Notes: generated by a model not told the origin, from the letters alone. Numbered from the stretch's first letter, positions 9,321-18,084 are shown. The stretch is DNA of 64,000 nucleotides from JAFNGF01 sp964567045 (GCA_964567045.1 CAZMLE010000007.1:39013-103012), one strand, 5' to 3'. Program-made: numbers and translations.

Positions 9321-9358
9321 TTAATAACCACGAATGGACACGAATAAACACGAATTTA
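9321..9358 (+). repeat. NHEWTRINTN-type repeat, copy 1
   Basis: An A/T-rich unit built of AACCACGAATGG, ACACGAATAAA and CACGAATTTA. Read on this strand it would encode Asn-His-Glu-Trp-Thr-Arg-like peptides. It abuts the start of gatB and lies inverted relative to the copies at 10291-10322 and 10720-10754, so it forms one flank of the 9365-10276 gene. Confidence 0.75.
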
Positions 9359-9364
9359 TATTTA

Positions 9365-10276
9365 TCATCTATACCACCATTGGTACCACCGTTTCGTTTC
9401 TGTTCTATAGTTTTGCCAAAATTCTCTTAATTTCTCTATAGTTTCTTTTGAGGCTATAGGCTCATCAAGGCATTCAAATTGGTCGAATTGAGGAATAGGT
9501 AAAAAATCGCCGAAACCGTAAAATAATAAATTAGTTCCTATAAAACTTGCCATCTCACATATAATTCTATGAGCATTCAAAATTTTGCCTAATGCCTCCT
9601 TGATTTCGTCGGGAATTGTCTTCCTGCTGTCAGGTGTGGCGGAATGTGCAATGAACTTGTCTACATATTTACATAATTCCGCAATGCTTGTTAATTTGTC
9701 ATCAAAGTGTTTAAGAATATTATCCGGGACCAAATCATCAGGACTTCTTTTGTTAGCCGCTATCCCTGCCATAGAATCTATCTGTTTATGAATATCTCGA
9801 GAAAGTGGTATTTCTGGAGGTACAATAACAAGCCCTCTTGTATAATCTGCGTTCCTATCAAAGTCTGCCATCGCTTTTTCGTAATCATACGGTAAATTAT
9901 GAACGGCAAGAATATTTTTTCTGGTCAATAGCGCACTATTCTTTTTCATATCTTCAATTAGGTTGTACAAAGAATAAACTGTATATGGTTTATCTTGTTG
10001 TACTCTATTGAAGTCTTTATCTACCAGTTTTCTTATTGACAACATTTGAGTTTTGAAAAAAGACTGATTTATAAAGTGATGTATCATCTTGTTCTGTCTG
10101 ATGTCGCGATTATCATCTTTTGCGGCATATTTTCTTGATTCATTTATGCACTGAAAAACGGCGGAATCCCATATTATGTCATAGATTTGGTTGCGAATTG
10201 AGTGTTTATCTTCTCCCAAAAGCATATTTTTCCACTCTTCGAATTTCTCCTTCAACCCTTTGACGGGTCGCGCCAT
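9365..10276 (-). CDS. AbiU2/HEPN-like accessory protein
   Basis: The 303-residue, mostly helical product has no close family I can name with certainty. Near residue 220 a basic-Phe-x-Ala-His pattern (DKFIAHSATPDS) in a helical context recalls the AbiU2/HEPN group, some of whose members act in phage abortive infection. The catalytic Arg of a canonical RxxxxH is not obvious. The coding region is more A/T-rich than gatA and gatB on either side. ATG 10276 is chosen; an ATG at 10309 would take its first residues from the repeat at 10291-10322. The gene lies between inverted copies of the same short repeat, within the gat cluster, which points to acquisition by insertion. Confidence 0.6.
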   Translation of the reverse strand: MARPVKGLKEKFEEWKNMLLGEDKHSIRNQIYDIIWDSAVFQCINESRKYAAKDDNRDIRQNKMIHHFINQSFFKTQMLSIRKLVDKDFNRVQQDKPYTVYSLYNLIEDMKKNSALLTRKNILAVHNLPYDYEKAMADFDRNADYTRGLVIVPPEIPLSRDIHKQIDSMAGIAANKRSPDDLVPDNILKHFDDKLTSIAELCKYVDKFIAHSATPDSRKTIPDEIKEALGKILNAHRIICEMASFIGTNLLFYGFGDFLPIPQFDQFECLDEPIASKETIEKLREFWQNYRTETKRWYQWWYR

Positions 10277-10290
10277 TGAAACAGAATATT

Positions 10291-10322
10291 TGTGTTTATT
10301 CGTGTTCATTCGTGGTTAATTA
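10291..10322 (-). repeat. NHEWTRINTN-type repeat, copy 2
   Basis: On the minus strand this reads TAATTAACCACGAATG followed by AACACGAATAAACAC, closely matching copy 1. It contains the TAA stop codon of the GxxExxY gene (10320-10322) and an in-frame ATG for the next gene. It is direct relative to copy 3 and inverted relative to copy 1. Confidence 0.75.
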
Positions 10323-10700
10323 CAAAACCAATCTTTTGTATTCAAACTTTGGTTTACCGAAATTCAGAATTAGTCCCAGTTTAAGCCCTGTAGCTCGGAG
10401 ATAATTTAATACCTGGGCCGTATGAATATTTGCAATGACATCTACAGTTTTCAATTCAAGTATTAACTTATTGTCAACCAGAATATCAGCAAAATATTGT
10501 CCAACAACTTTGCCCTGAAAATAAACATCTGCTGGAGCTTGTTGCCGAGCACGTATTTTTTCTCTGTCGAGCAGCAACATCAGAGCGTTTTCATACACTT
10601 TTTCCAGGAAACCGCATCCAAGCTCATTATGTACTTCAAGTGCCAACTCTATGATTTTGTAGGAGAGGTTTTTATAAATTATATTTTCAATCTCATTCAT
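10320..10700 (-). CDS. GxxExxY family protein
   Basis: The 126-residue product carries the family signature Gly-x-x-Glu-x-x-Tyr in CGFLEKVYENAL (about residues 28-39) and a later Asp plus Glu-x-Lys (QYFADILVDNKLILELKTVD), which fits the proposed PD-(D/E)XK-like nuclease fold of this family. Its biological role is not established. Its stop codon lies in repeat copy 2, and copy 3 lies 20 bases before its start, so it looks like a small insertion unit inside the gat cluster. Members of this family are, from general knowledge, often found scattered in multiple copies in a genome. Confidence 0.85.
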   Translation of the reverse strand: MNEIENIIYKNLSYKIIELALEVHNELGCGFLEKVYENALMLLLDREKIRARQQAPADVYFQGKVVGQYFADILVDNKLILELKTVDVIANIHTAQVLNYLRATGLKLGLILNFGKPKFEYKRLVL

Positions 10701-10719
10701 TCCGGTTCAAAACGAAACT

Positions 10720-10754
10720 AATTAGTGTCCATTCGTGTCTATTCGTAATTAATT
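10720..10754 (-). repeat. NHEWTRINTN-type repeat, copy 3
   Basis: On the minus strand it reads AATTAATTACGAATAG then ACACGAATGGACACTAAT. The stop codon of gatA (10749-10751) lies inside it. Together with copies 1 and 2 it brackets the two accessory genes between gatA and gatB. Confidence 0.7.
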
Positions 10755-12218
10755 GTCTTTTATATCCGGTTTTGCTCGGTGCCAATCCGTTTGGGCTTCA
10801 TACATTCTCGCTATCCGCAAAAGTTTATCCTCGGTAAAGGCCGGTGTAAGTATTTGAAGGCCGATCGGCAAATTGTTGTGGTCGAAGCCGCACGGGACGC
10901 TGATGGCCGGGATGCCCGCTAAGTTAGCCCCGATCGTGTAAATGTCCGACAGATACATGGTAAGAGGGTCGTCAATTTTTTCGCCCATCTTGAAAGCAGT
11001 CGTCGGTGAAACCGGCATCATAATGCAGTCGCACTCTTGGAAGACCCTGTCAAAGTCGCCGCGTATCAAATTCCTGACCTTGAGCGCTTTTAGATAATAC
11101 GCATCATAATAGCCGCTCGAGAGAGCGTAAGTGCCAAGCATTATCCGCCTTTTGACTTCTTTGCCGAATCCCTCAGCCCGCGACTTAGAATAAACCTCGA
11201 TATAGTCTCTCGCTCTGTTGCTGCGATAACCATAATGGACGCCATCATAGCGCGCCAGGTTGCTCGACGCTTCAGCAGTAGCTATTACGTAGTAAGCAGC
11301 AATGGCATAATCAAGATAAGGCATATCTACTTCTATCACTTGGGCGCCCAGCTTTTTATATACTTCTATCGCCTCATATAGGGCGTTTTGTACCTGCTGG
11401 TCAGCGCCTGCGTTAAACTGCGGCACAACCGCTATCTTAAGTCTTTCTATCGGCTCATCAAGCTGTTCAAGATAATCGCACAAAGGTGCATGCTTTTCAT
11501 CGACACTAGTGCTGTCGTCCGGATCGTAGCCGGCTATGACATTCAGCATCAGCGCCGAATCAGCGACCGTGCGGGTTATAGGCCCGATCTGATCCAGACT
11601 CGAACCATAGGCGACCAGTCCATATCGTGAGACCCTTCCATACGTCGGCTTTAGACCAACTACCGAGCAGAAACTTGCCGGCAGGCGAATTGAGCCACCG
11701 GTATCTGAACCCAGAGCAGCATAACACAAACCCGCAGTCACAGCCGCTGCCGGACCACCGCTGCTTCCGCCCGGCACTCGGGTCGTATCCCAGGGATTGA
11801 GCGTTCTTTTCAGGGCGGAATTTTCCGTGCTCGAGCCCATGGCAAACTCGTCCATATTCGCCTTGCCCACTATCACCGCATCAGCAGCAAGCAGTTTCTC
11901 GACCACGGTGGCGTTGTAAGGTGCGTGGAAATTCTCCAATATCCTGGAAGCACAGGTTGTCGTTCCAAAAGTGGTGCACATAATGTCTTTTATTGCGACT
12001 GGAATGCCCGCCAGCGGCCCGACGGCTTGACCGGATGCTATCCGCCTATCAATATCTGCGGCTCTTTCCAGCGCCATGTCGTGATATGTGCTGATATAGG
12101 CACCGATGATAGGATCGAGCTTGTGTATCTGTTGGAAAACCTCCTCCGTCACGTTCACGCAGCTTATCTGGCGGGCAGATATGCTTTCGCGCAATTCTAT
12201 CGCGGTTAAGTGCTCCAT
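10749..12218 (-). CDS. gatA: Asp/Glu-tRNA amidotransferase subunit A
   Basis: GatA is the glutaminase/amidase subunit of GatCAB. The amidase-signature catalytic set is complete: Lys77 (VAIKDIM), Ser152 in GGSSGGP and the nucleophile Ser176 in DTGGSIRLP, with the 75- and 99-residue spacings expected of GatA. The length (489) is normal. It follows the esterase gene by 16 bases. Its last codons and stop run into the repeat at 10720-10754, so the original 3' end may have been altered slightly by repeat insertion. Confidence 0.97.
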   Translation of the reverse strand: MEHLTAIELRESISARQISCVNVTEEVFQQIHKLDPIIGAYISTYHDMALERAADIDRRIASGQAVGPLAGIPVAIKDIMCTTFGTTTCASRILENFHAPYNATVVEKLLAADAVIVGKANMDEFAMGSSTENSALKRTLNPWDTTRVPGGSSGGPAAAVTAGLCYAALGSDTGGSIRLPASFCSVVGLKPTYGRVSRYGLVAYGSSLDQIGPITRTVADSALMLNVIAGYDPDDSTSVDEKHAPLCDYLEQLDEPIERLKIAVVPQFNAGADQQVQNALYEAIEVYKKLGAQVIEVDMPYLDYAIAAYYVIATAEASSNLARYDGVHYGYRSNRARDYIEVYSKSRAEGFGKEVKRRIMLGTYALSSGYYDAYYLKALKVRNLIRGDFDRVFQECDCIMMPVSPTTAFKMGEKIDDPLTMYLSDIYTIGANLAGIPAISVPCGFDHNNLPIGLQILTPAFTEDKLLRIARMYEAQTDWHRAKPDIKDN

Positions 12219-12234
12219 TGCAGAAGATCACGTA

Positions 12235-12999
12235 CTATTTTGTCTTATTGCTTTTGTGATGCTGAAGAAGCCAATCGTAAAGCTCCTGGTTATTATATGT
12301 GGCTGTCCACGAATCATGGCCGGCATCAGGATAAACGGTCAGCTTTGCGTCGCCGCCGGCGGCTTTGATGGCCTGCACCATTTCTTCAGATTCTTTTGCG
12401 GGAACGAGGTTGTCTTTGGCGCCATGAAAAGCCCAGACGGGCACGTTTTTAAGGCTGCCGGCCATAAACCGCTTGCCGCCGCCGCAAATCGGCGCAATGG
12501 CAGCAAAACGCTCTGGGTGCGCAGCAGCCAGCGACCAGGTGCCGTACCCACCCATGCTGAGACCGGTCAGATAAATCCTTGTGGCGTCCACCTCATATCG
12601 GGCCACAATATCATCCAGCAGGTTTGTCAAGACCTCAATTTCGTCTGTCCACCAGGAGCCGCCGGGACACTGCGGAGAAACAACAATAAATGGAAAATCT
12701 TCTCTTTGCTCGACGATTTTGGGCGGGCCGTGCTTTTTCACCAGTTCCAGATCATCGCCGCGTTCGCCGGCGCCGTGCAGGAAAAGAATCAGCGGCCAGC
12801 GATGATTTTTCTGCCCGTAACCTTGCGGCAAAAACAGCAAATACCGACAGCTCAAAGTCTTAGTTATCGTCTTTTCAAACGCCTGGGCATGCTGGCCGGG
12901 CGGCAGAGATGGGTTCGAGATCGCTGCGTTTTTCTCCATGTGGGCACAACCAATCAAAACCAAGCAATTAAACACAACCACTACCAAGTAACGTTTCAT
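12235..12999 (-). CDS. Alpha/beta-hydrolase lipoprotein (esterase/prolyl oligopeptidase-like)
   Basis: The N-terminus is a lipoprotein signal (VLIGC lipobox, Cys18), so the enzyme should be membrane-anchored outside the cytoplasm. The rest is an alpha/beta hydrolase of the kind annotated as phospholipase/carboxylesterase or PHB-depolymerase-like: oxyanion region LFLHGAGERGDD, nucleophile Ser in GLSMGGYGTW, acid Asp in HGAKDNLVP, and His in PDAGHDSW. An AAGGA site lies before the ATG. It sits between the protein kinase gene and gatA on one strand, so it probably shares their transcript. Natural substrate unknown; an ester of plant or microbial polymer is a guess. Confidence 0.85.
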   Translation of the reverse strand: MKRYLVVVVFNCLVLIGCAHMEKNAAISNPSLPPGQHAQAFEKTITKTLSCRYLLFLPQGYGQKNHRWPLILFLHGAGERGDDLELVKKHGPPKIVEQREDFPFIVVSPQCPGGSWWTDEIEVLTNLLDDIVARYEVDATRIYLTGLSMGGYGTWSLAAAHPERFAAIAPICGGGKRFMAGSLKNVPVWAFHGAKDNLVPAKESEEMVQAIKAAGGDAKLTVYPDAGHDSWTATYNNQELYDWLLQHHKSNKTK

Positions 13000-13071
13000 T
13001 TACTTTTTCCTTACTCTCACAGAGCATATACAATTCCAACGTAGATTAGATATATCAAAACCGGACGACTT

Positions 13072-16000
13072 TCAATCAACAGGTCCCAGATAACGGTCCA
13101 GCCAGCCGAGGACATCACCTGTTATCTGCTTGGCAAATAAGCCCATAAAGCCGTGTCCTCCCGGATAGAGAACGTGCTTTTTGTCGGCTTGAGGCGTGCC
13201 GAAAGACTCAAAGAACGGTTTCTGAGAGAACTGAACTGGGAATATCGAATCGTGCCTCCCGTTGATCATCAGGACAGGAACCTTCACGTGAGGGGCGAAA
13301 TTGAACTCTTCAACCTCGGGAAGCTTCCGGCAACCGTGTGCACCCCCGCACATAAGCACGCCCAGCTTGAGGCGATCTTCCACTGCAAGCATAATTGGCC
13401 CCAACTCTCCTCCCCAGCTAAATCCATAGTAAGCGAGTTTTTCAATGTCGATATCATTACGGGCCGCTAAATAATCAATAGACCTTCTCAAGTCCTTCGC
13501 CAATTGGATGACCCAATCTTTATAGGAAATTGTCTCATCAGGAACGTCCGAGGTGCGACCGTCATTACGCTCGTAGGTTCCCTTATAGACGGGATACAGA
13601 ACTGCCCGGCCGCTCTGTATGATAAAATCAATCTGGCCTATCTGTAGATTTTCACTTGAACGTTGACGAATGGCGCCGGAGCCAGGAAAATAGACGACCG
13701 TCTGATACGGTGGCTTAATCCCCTTAGGTAGGAACAAGTACGCAATCACCCGCTCGCTGCCATAAGCGGCATCAAACGTGACCTTTTCTTTTCGCCAGTA
13801 TCGATCACTGTCGTCAACTAACTCGACAACCGCACTTGGATCCATTCGATCATATGAATATTGAGCAAGAATAACCTGAAAGATCTCATCGGAAACCGGG
13901 TGGAAGTTGGTATAATCCCTGAAGGACGGGCTGATGGGAGCAAATAGGTTATCTGGCACAGAGTCCCTTCCATCGGGATACTTCACACAGCGGAAACCAT
14001 TCGTGGAGGGCCGGTCCCAAGGCGACCTCATATCAGCAGTAGTGAACATGTAGTCTTGTTCCGTCCACGCCCCACCCAGGATGTACCGAAGACTTTCCGT
14101 ATCATCCACCGCATTGAAGCACCACTCCTTGACGTTCCCGGCCATGTCATACAGACCTGACCAACCCATGCCCTGATAACTACCTACAGGAGCTGGCCCT
14201 TCGGTTACAATGTTGCTGAAAGGAATGATGACTGCAGCCTGCCAGGTGCACGCTGCAGTCGACCAATGATAGATCGTCGGGAGGCTTTTCCCCGCGAACT
14301 CCGCATATGCTGCAGTTTCATACCAACTTACGCCAGAGACTGGATAGTTCTCTTGTCCCTTCGGGTAAGTGCCTCCTTCCCAGGTCGATGGTCCGGGGCG
14401 GCCTGTCTTATCGCGGAACTCGTTCATGGCCTCCTGCCAAGACAGTTCCTGGCCATCTTTGATAAATTTGTGCTTCCAATACTCCTGCTTCTCATAGGGA
14501 CCATGGTCGACAAACTCCTTGAACTGCTTGTTCGTGACTTCGTATTTATCAATTAGATACGGCGGGGCTTGCACGGCAGCTTCACCATAATGGAAATAGG
14601 CTAAATAGACTCGTAAATCCCTCTGTCGAATCGATACCATTCCGAGCGGAAGACCGCCTTTTTCGTCCAAGTTGATAGCAAATGTGCCTTCTGATCGAAC
14701 TGTTTCTACAGTTTCAAATCCTTCCTTTCTTATTACCCACCGATAAACCCCAATTGGAAACCTGATGTTCTCAAGTGGAGACCGCCCAAGATAAGCCCAA
14801 TCGCTGTCGATGGCCGAATATTCCTTGTACGAGATGTCCGCGCCGGGGGGAGTTGTTGTGATCGAAATATCCCTGAGCATGCGAGGCCATAGCTTGATTA
14901 GCATGGGGTCTTTGGGGATATACTTCCCGGCCTTCTGGGCGAGGGAAAAGGCAGCTAAATATTTATCTTGTTCGATAAGGCGTTCAATTTCCGGTAATGC
15001 TTCGACTCTGGCCCACCGCACTTTGGTGCTTCGATTGATTAGCCAGAAAGGGGTGATGCAGAGCACCAGAAAGATGAGCACACCGCAAACGGCGACACGA
15101 GGTTTTCGGAACAATCGCAGGAACGCTTTCAGGTCCACAGCTTTCGGAACAGGCAATGTCAGCGTCTCTTGATAGTCCACGAGGTCTTGATGAAGTTCAG
15201 CTGCCGACTGATAGCGTCGCTCGGGTTCTTTCTGCAGGCATTTGCGAATAAGATCGCGTAAAACCAGCGGAACTTCCACGGGTATTGCTTCCCATTCTGG
15301 TTCACCCGTCAGGACCGATGCCAGCATGTCCGATGTGGTTTGGCCTGGGAAGGGGCACTTGCTCGTTAGCATCTCGTAGAGAATACAACCGAATGCCCAG
15401 ATGTCACTGCGTTGATCGGTCGCCTTGCCACGGGCTTGTTCTGGGCTCATATAGCCCGGTGTGCCGATTACCTGGCCCGGCTCGGTGATCATGGTGACTT
15501 GCCGGTCAGGGGCATGCCCACCGACCATCTTAGCTATGCCGAAGTCCAGCACCTTGACCTTGCCTTCTGGTTTGATCTTGATGTTGGCGGGTTTTAGATC
15601 CCGGTGGATCACCCCTTTGTTGTGTGCCGCCGAAACAGCCTCGGCGATCTGCAACGCGATCGACAACGTCTCTTCTAATGCAATGCCGCCACGGTCGATT
15701 CGTTCCGCCAACGTCTCGCCGGGGACGTACTCGAGGACCAGATAGTCCACGCCGTCCGCCTCTTCGATTTCTTCGTATATCGTGGCGATGTTCGGGTGAT
15801 TCAACGAGGCCAAAAGGCGGGCCTCACGCTGAAAGCGTGCCCGCACCAGAGGATTACTCATCACCTCAGCCGGCAGACTCTTGATGGCGACGGGACGGTC
15901 GAGCTTAGTATCGTGGGCCAGGTAAACCATCCCCATAGGTCCGCGGCTTACTTCCTGCTCGATCCTGAACGGACCAATCTGGCTGCCCGGCTCTTTCGCC

Positions 16001-16077
16001 GAGCCACTAAAGCTAGCCGTGGGAGATTGTCCCTTGCCATCTGGCTGCTTATCCTTTGTTTCCTCAGGATCACTCAT
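13072..16077 (-). CDS. Ser/Thr protein kinase with PEGA-like, SUMF1 and esterase domains
   Basis: From ATG 16077 this is a 1001-residue transmembrane protein. Residues ~37-305 are an STK domain (Lys66 in VAIK, HRDLKPAN with Asp160, DFG at 178-180, SPEQ). A single membrane helix lies at ~328-347. Outside are a PEGA-like segment (~404-458, TTTPPGADISY), a SUMF1/FGE-like domain (~475-700; GVSWYETAAYAEFAGKSLP, GLYDMAGNVKEW, TNGFRCVKY) and a C-terminal alpha/beta hydrolase (GFSWGG nucleophile, NGRHDSIFPV Asp, PGGHGF His). The SUMF1 part lacks the FGE active-site Cys pair, so it is likely a binding module. The glycine loop is unusual (SRGPMG). An ATG at 16293 would overlap gatC. Planctomycetes carry many such kinases; this one sits 37 bases after gatC. 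Confidence 0.9.
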   Translation of the reverse strand: MSDPEETKDKQPDGKGQSPTASFSGSAKEPGSQIGPFRIEQEVSRGPMGMVYLAHDTKLDRPVAIKSLPAEVMSNPLVRARFQREARLLASLNHPNIATIYEEIEEADGVDYLVLEYVPGETLAERIDRGGIALEETLSIALQIAEAVSAAHNKGVIHRDLKPANIKIKPEGKVKVLDFGIAKMVGGHAPDRQVTMITEPGQVIGTPGYMSPEQARGKATDQRSDIWAFGCILYEMLTSKCPFPGQTTSDMLASVLTGEPEWEAIPVEVPLVLRDLIRKCLQKEPERRYQSAAELHQDLVDYQETLTLPVPKAVDLKAFLRLFRKPRVAVCGVLIFLVLCITPFWLINRSTKVRWARVEALPEIERLIEQDKYLAAFSLAQKAGKYIPKDPMLIKLWPRMLRDISITTTPPGADISYKEYSAIDSDWAYLGRSPLENIRFPIGVYRWVIRKEGFETVETVRSEGTFAINLDEKGGLPLGMVSIRQRDLRVYLAYFHYGEAAVQAPPYLIDKYEVTNKQFKEFVDHGPYEKQEYWKHKFIKDGQELSWQEAMNEFRDKTGRPGPSTWEGGTYPKGQENYPVSGVSWYETAAYAEFAGKSLPTIYHWSTAACTWQAAVIIPFSNIVTEGPAPVGSYQGMGWSGLYDMAGNVKEWCFNAVDDTESLRYILGGAWTEQDYMFTTADMRSPWDRPSTNGFRCVKYPDGRDSVPDNLFAPISPSFRDYTNFHPVSDEIFQVILAQYSYDRMDPSAVVELVDDSDRYWRKEKVTFDAAYGSERVIAYLFLPKGIKPPYQTVVYFPGSGAIRQRSSENLQIGQIDFIIQSGRAVLYPVYKGTYERNDGRTSDVPDETISYKDWVIQLAKDLRRSIDYLAARNDIDIEKLAYYGFSWGGELGPIMLAVEDRLKLGVLMCGGAHGCRKLPEVEEFNFAPHVKVPVLMINGRHDSIFPVQFSQKPFFESFGTPQADKKHVLYPGGHGFMGLFAKQITGDVLGWLDRYLGPVD

Positions 16078-16114
16078 CCGTATCTCACTCTCAAACTGAT
16101 ACTGAGACTTCCCA

Positions 16115-16423
16115 TTATGCGCCCGAGCTATCATCCAGGATTTTCGGCACTTTGAAAAATTCTCCATCCCGTTGCGGGGCGTTTGCCAACGTCTTGTCGT
16201 TCCCGAGCGACTCTTTGATCCGGTCTTCTCGCAAAACGTTCGTAATTGCCAGACAATGTGCCAGAGGCTCAACATTGTCGGTGTCCAACTCATTCATCTT
16301 TTCCACGTAATCGAGTATTGCGCCTAGCTGGCCTGTAAATTCCTCAACCTCCTCATTTGTCAGCTCCAGACGCGCTAACCTGGCTACCTTTCTGACCTGG
16401 TTCTGATCAATTTTTTTTGTCAT
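16115..16423 (-). CDS. gatC: Asp/Glu-tRNA amidotransferase subunit C
   Basis: The 102-residue product has the GatC pattern: VRKVARLARLELTNEEVEEFTGQLGAILDYVEKMNELDTDNVEPLAH, then LREDRIKESLGNDKTLANAPQRDGEFFKVPKIL. GatC is a belt-like stabiliser of the GatA-GatB complex. ATG 16423 is chosen; an ATG at 16459 would place the start on the terminator hairpin of the upstream rpmB gene. Here gatC is separated from gatA by a kinase gene and an esterase gene, although all lie on the same strand. Confidence 0.95.
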   Translation of the reverse strand: MTKKIDQNQVRKVARLARLELTNEEVEEFTGQLGAILDYVEKMNELDTDNVEPLAHCLAITNVLREDRIKESLGNDKTLANAPQRDGEFFKVPKILDDSSGA

Positions 16424-16440
16424 CTTTTTCAATCGCTGGT

Positions 16441-16473
16441 AAATCAAAAAGCGAGGCAAACCCCACCTCGCTG
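16441..16473 (-). terminator. Rho-independent terminator after rpmB
   Basis: On the minus strand the arms AGCGAGG and CCTCGCT (16467-16473 and 16451-16457) pair perfectly over seven bases around a 9-base loop and run into TTTTGATTT. It lies 28 bases after the rpmB stop and should end most rpmB transcripts before gatC. Confidence 0.8.
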
Positions 16474-16501
16474 GAAGAAATGCTTTTACAAAAGGTCTTT
16501 A

Positions 16502-16768
16502 TCAGTCAGTTGGCTTTTCAGCGGGCCTGTAATTCCGCTTGGCCGGTTTCTGAACAAGTCCGATACGGATGGCTTTAGCCGAGACCTTGACTCTGATAAC
16601 CCTGCCGTCAACAACAGCCCGTACCTTTTGTATATTAGGCTTGAATTTCCTTTTGGTGCTGCCGGTAATTTTCCTGCCCACGCCGCCAAGATATTTAGCC
16701 TTACCGCGTCGGGTGATCTTTCTGCCCGCCACAGTTCGCTTACCCGTAAAATAGCACACTCTGGACAT
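16502..16768 (-). CDS. rpmB: 50S ribosomal protein L28
   Basis: The 88-residue basic protein begins MSRVCYFTGKRTVAGRKITRRGKAKYLGGV-type sequence, the typical L28 opening, and continues with KRKFKPNIQKVRA and a Val-rich strand (VIRVKVSAKAIR). It is a structural protein of the large ribosomal subunit. A single-gene unit is suggested by the terminator that follows. Confidence 0.96.
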   Translation of the reverse strand: MSRVCYFTGKRTVAGRKITRRGKAKYLGGVGRKITGSTKRKFKPNIQKVRAVVDGRVIRVKVSAKAIRIGLVQKPAKRNYRPAEKPTD

Positions 16769-17109
16769 CAGCTAACCCTTTCTTCCTAATACTAACTTAC
16801 TTTCAACTTCTAAAACGCTGTAATTGTAGGGACTCCGAAAAAGAATTGCAAGTATGTGCTGAACTTTTATTGCCTGAAACGGCCTCTTGCCGCCAAAACC
16901 CCCAGGCTCCCCACAAAATCAGGCGACACTCAAGGGATTCGGGCATAATTTCCTTGATTTTGTTTTCGAAATTCAGTATGGTCAAAATTGGACCCAAGGA
17001 GGAGATCAGGCAGTAAAAACACGTAATTCTGTCCTGACATTAGCCCACGGTTTTATGGTGGGTTCTGACCAAAAGGTGATTTTACAAAATCCAGAAGGGA
17101 AGGTGGGTT
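16769..17109. other. Intergenic stretch upstream of the secreted-protein pair
   Basis: These 341 bases separate divergent rpmB and the plus-strand gene at 17110 and probably carry both promoters, though no strong -35/-10 pair stands out. A small hairpin (CCCAC/GTGGG) lies near 17045-17064. The last ~20 bases (AGAAGGGAAGGTGGGTT) recur in similar form just before the paralogue at 18112, showing that the tandem duplication included the leader. Confidence 0.5.
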
Positions 17110-18084
17110 ATGTTCAGAAAAGAATTAGCTCTAATGGCGATGGTATGTGCACTCTGTGCCTGCAATCTGGACGCAGAAGAAGTCTACGGAGACCTATATA
17201 ATGCACCCGGGTGTAAAATAGAGGTTCACGGTGGAGGAATGGATGTTTATGGGAGTGTCTTTAACAGAGGAACCGTGTTTATCGTTCCTTTCGGGACATT
17301 TTGGGCAGAACGCCGACTTGAGAACTACGGTTTAATTGAGATGTATAATGGCGAGTGCGCGAGCAATGAGGTCTTTAAGAATTTTGACACTGGTGAAATC
17401 AGAGGCTATGGGGTAGTGGACTCGGTCGAAGATATTCATAACCGTGGTTTGTTGCGCAGCCTCGGTGGTCCTCTCTTGGTTTGCAGCGGCGCTGGGTTTT
17501 CAAACACCGGAATTTTGGCGAACGGGCCCGGTACCAGTCTAACTATCGTTGTCGAGAAATTGGTTGCGGCTGATGTGGCCGGTGTGCCACTCGTAGATAA
17601 CTACGGGACCATTGAAGTCGCCTCTGACGGGTCGGTCGTATTCGACTGCAACCTTGTCAATGAGCCAAACGGGGTACTGAAGTTACTTGGCGGGACTCTG
17701 GCAGCGAAAACCGTCACCCAAAAAGCTAGGGCAACTCTTGAGGGTTTCGGTGGGATTACCGGTGATCTCGTAATCGAGCCTAACGCAGTGATCAAACTTA
17801 CGGGGCCGACAAATGTAGTAGGCGACTTAAAGATCACCGAAGGTGGGACATTGGAAATAAGAGATGGCGCAGCGTTGGTTACCGACAGGGTAGCCTGCAA
17901 TGGCACAATCCACCTAAAGGGCGGCTACATTATTCCTCAGGGTGGGTTATCCGGGAGCTGCAACATCATCTGGGAGCCGGGCATTTACACGAATGTGGCT
18001 GACTTTAACCTGGATGGCAAGGTCAACCTAAAAGATTTCGCACTATTTGCCGATACCTGGCTTTGGCAGTCAGGTTGGCATTGA
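17110..18084 (+). CDS. Secreted repeat-rich protein with dockerin-like C-terminus
   Basis: The 324-residue product has an N-terminal hydrophobic signal that may be a lipoprotein signal (LMAMVCALCACNLDAEE). A Gly/Asn-rich beta-type body follows, in which short units such as (F/V)xNxGTIxV recur; this suggests a beta-helix or autotransporter-like passenger. It ends in ADFNLDGKVNLKDFALFADTWLW, the first half of a dockerin-type calcium motif as used by planctomycetes. No enzyme motif is seen. GGGAAGG lies before the ATG. It is the intact member of a tandem pair with the gene at 18112. Confidence 0.8.
   Translation: MFRKELALMAMVCALCACNLDAEEVYGDLYNAPGCKIEVHGGGMDVYGSVFNRGTVFIVPFGTFWAERRLENYGLIEMYNGECASNEVFKNFDTGEIRGYGVVDSVEDIHNRGLLRSLGGPLLVCSGAGFSNTGILANGPGTSLTIVVEKLVAADVAGVPLVDNYGTIEVASDGSVVFDCNLVNEPNGVLKLLGGTLAAKTVTQKARATLEGFGGITGDLVIEPNAVIKLTGPTNVVGDLKITEGGTLEIRDGAALVTDRVACNGTIHLKGGYIIPQGGLSGSCNIIWEPGIYTNVADFNLDGKVNLKDFALFADTWLWQSGWH

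Noticed and set aside
16078..16293. Longer start of the giant kinase gene
   Set aside because: It would overlap gatC antiparallel-free in another frame and the added residues do not resemble kinase N-termini.
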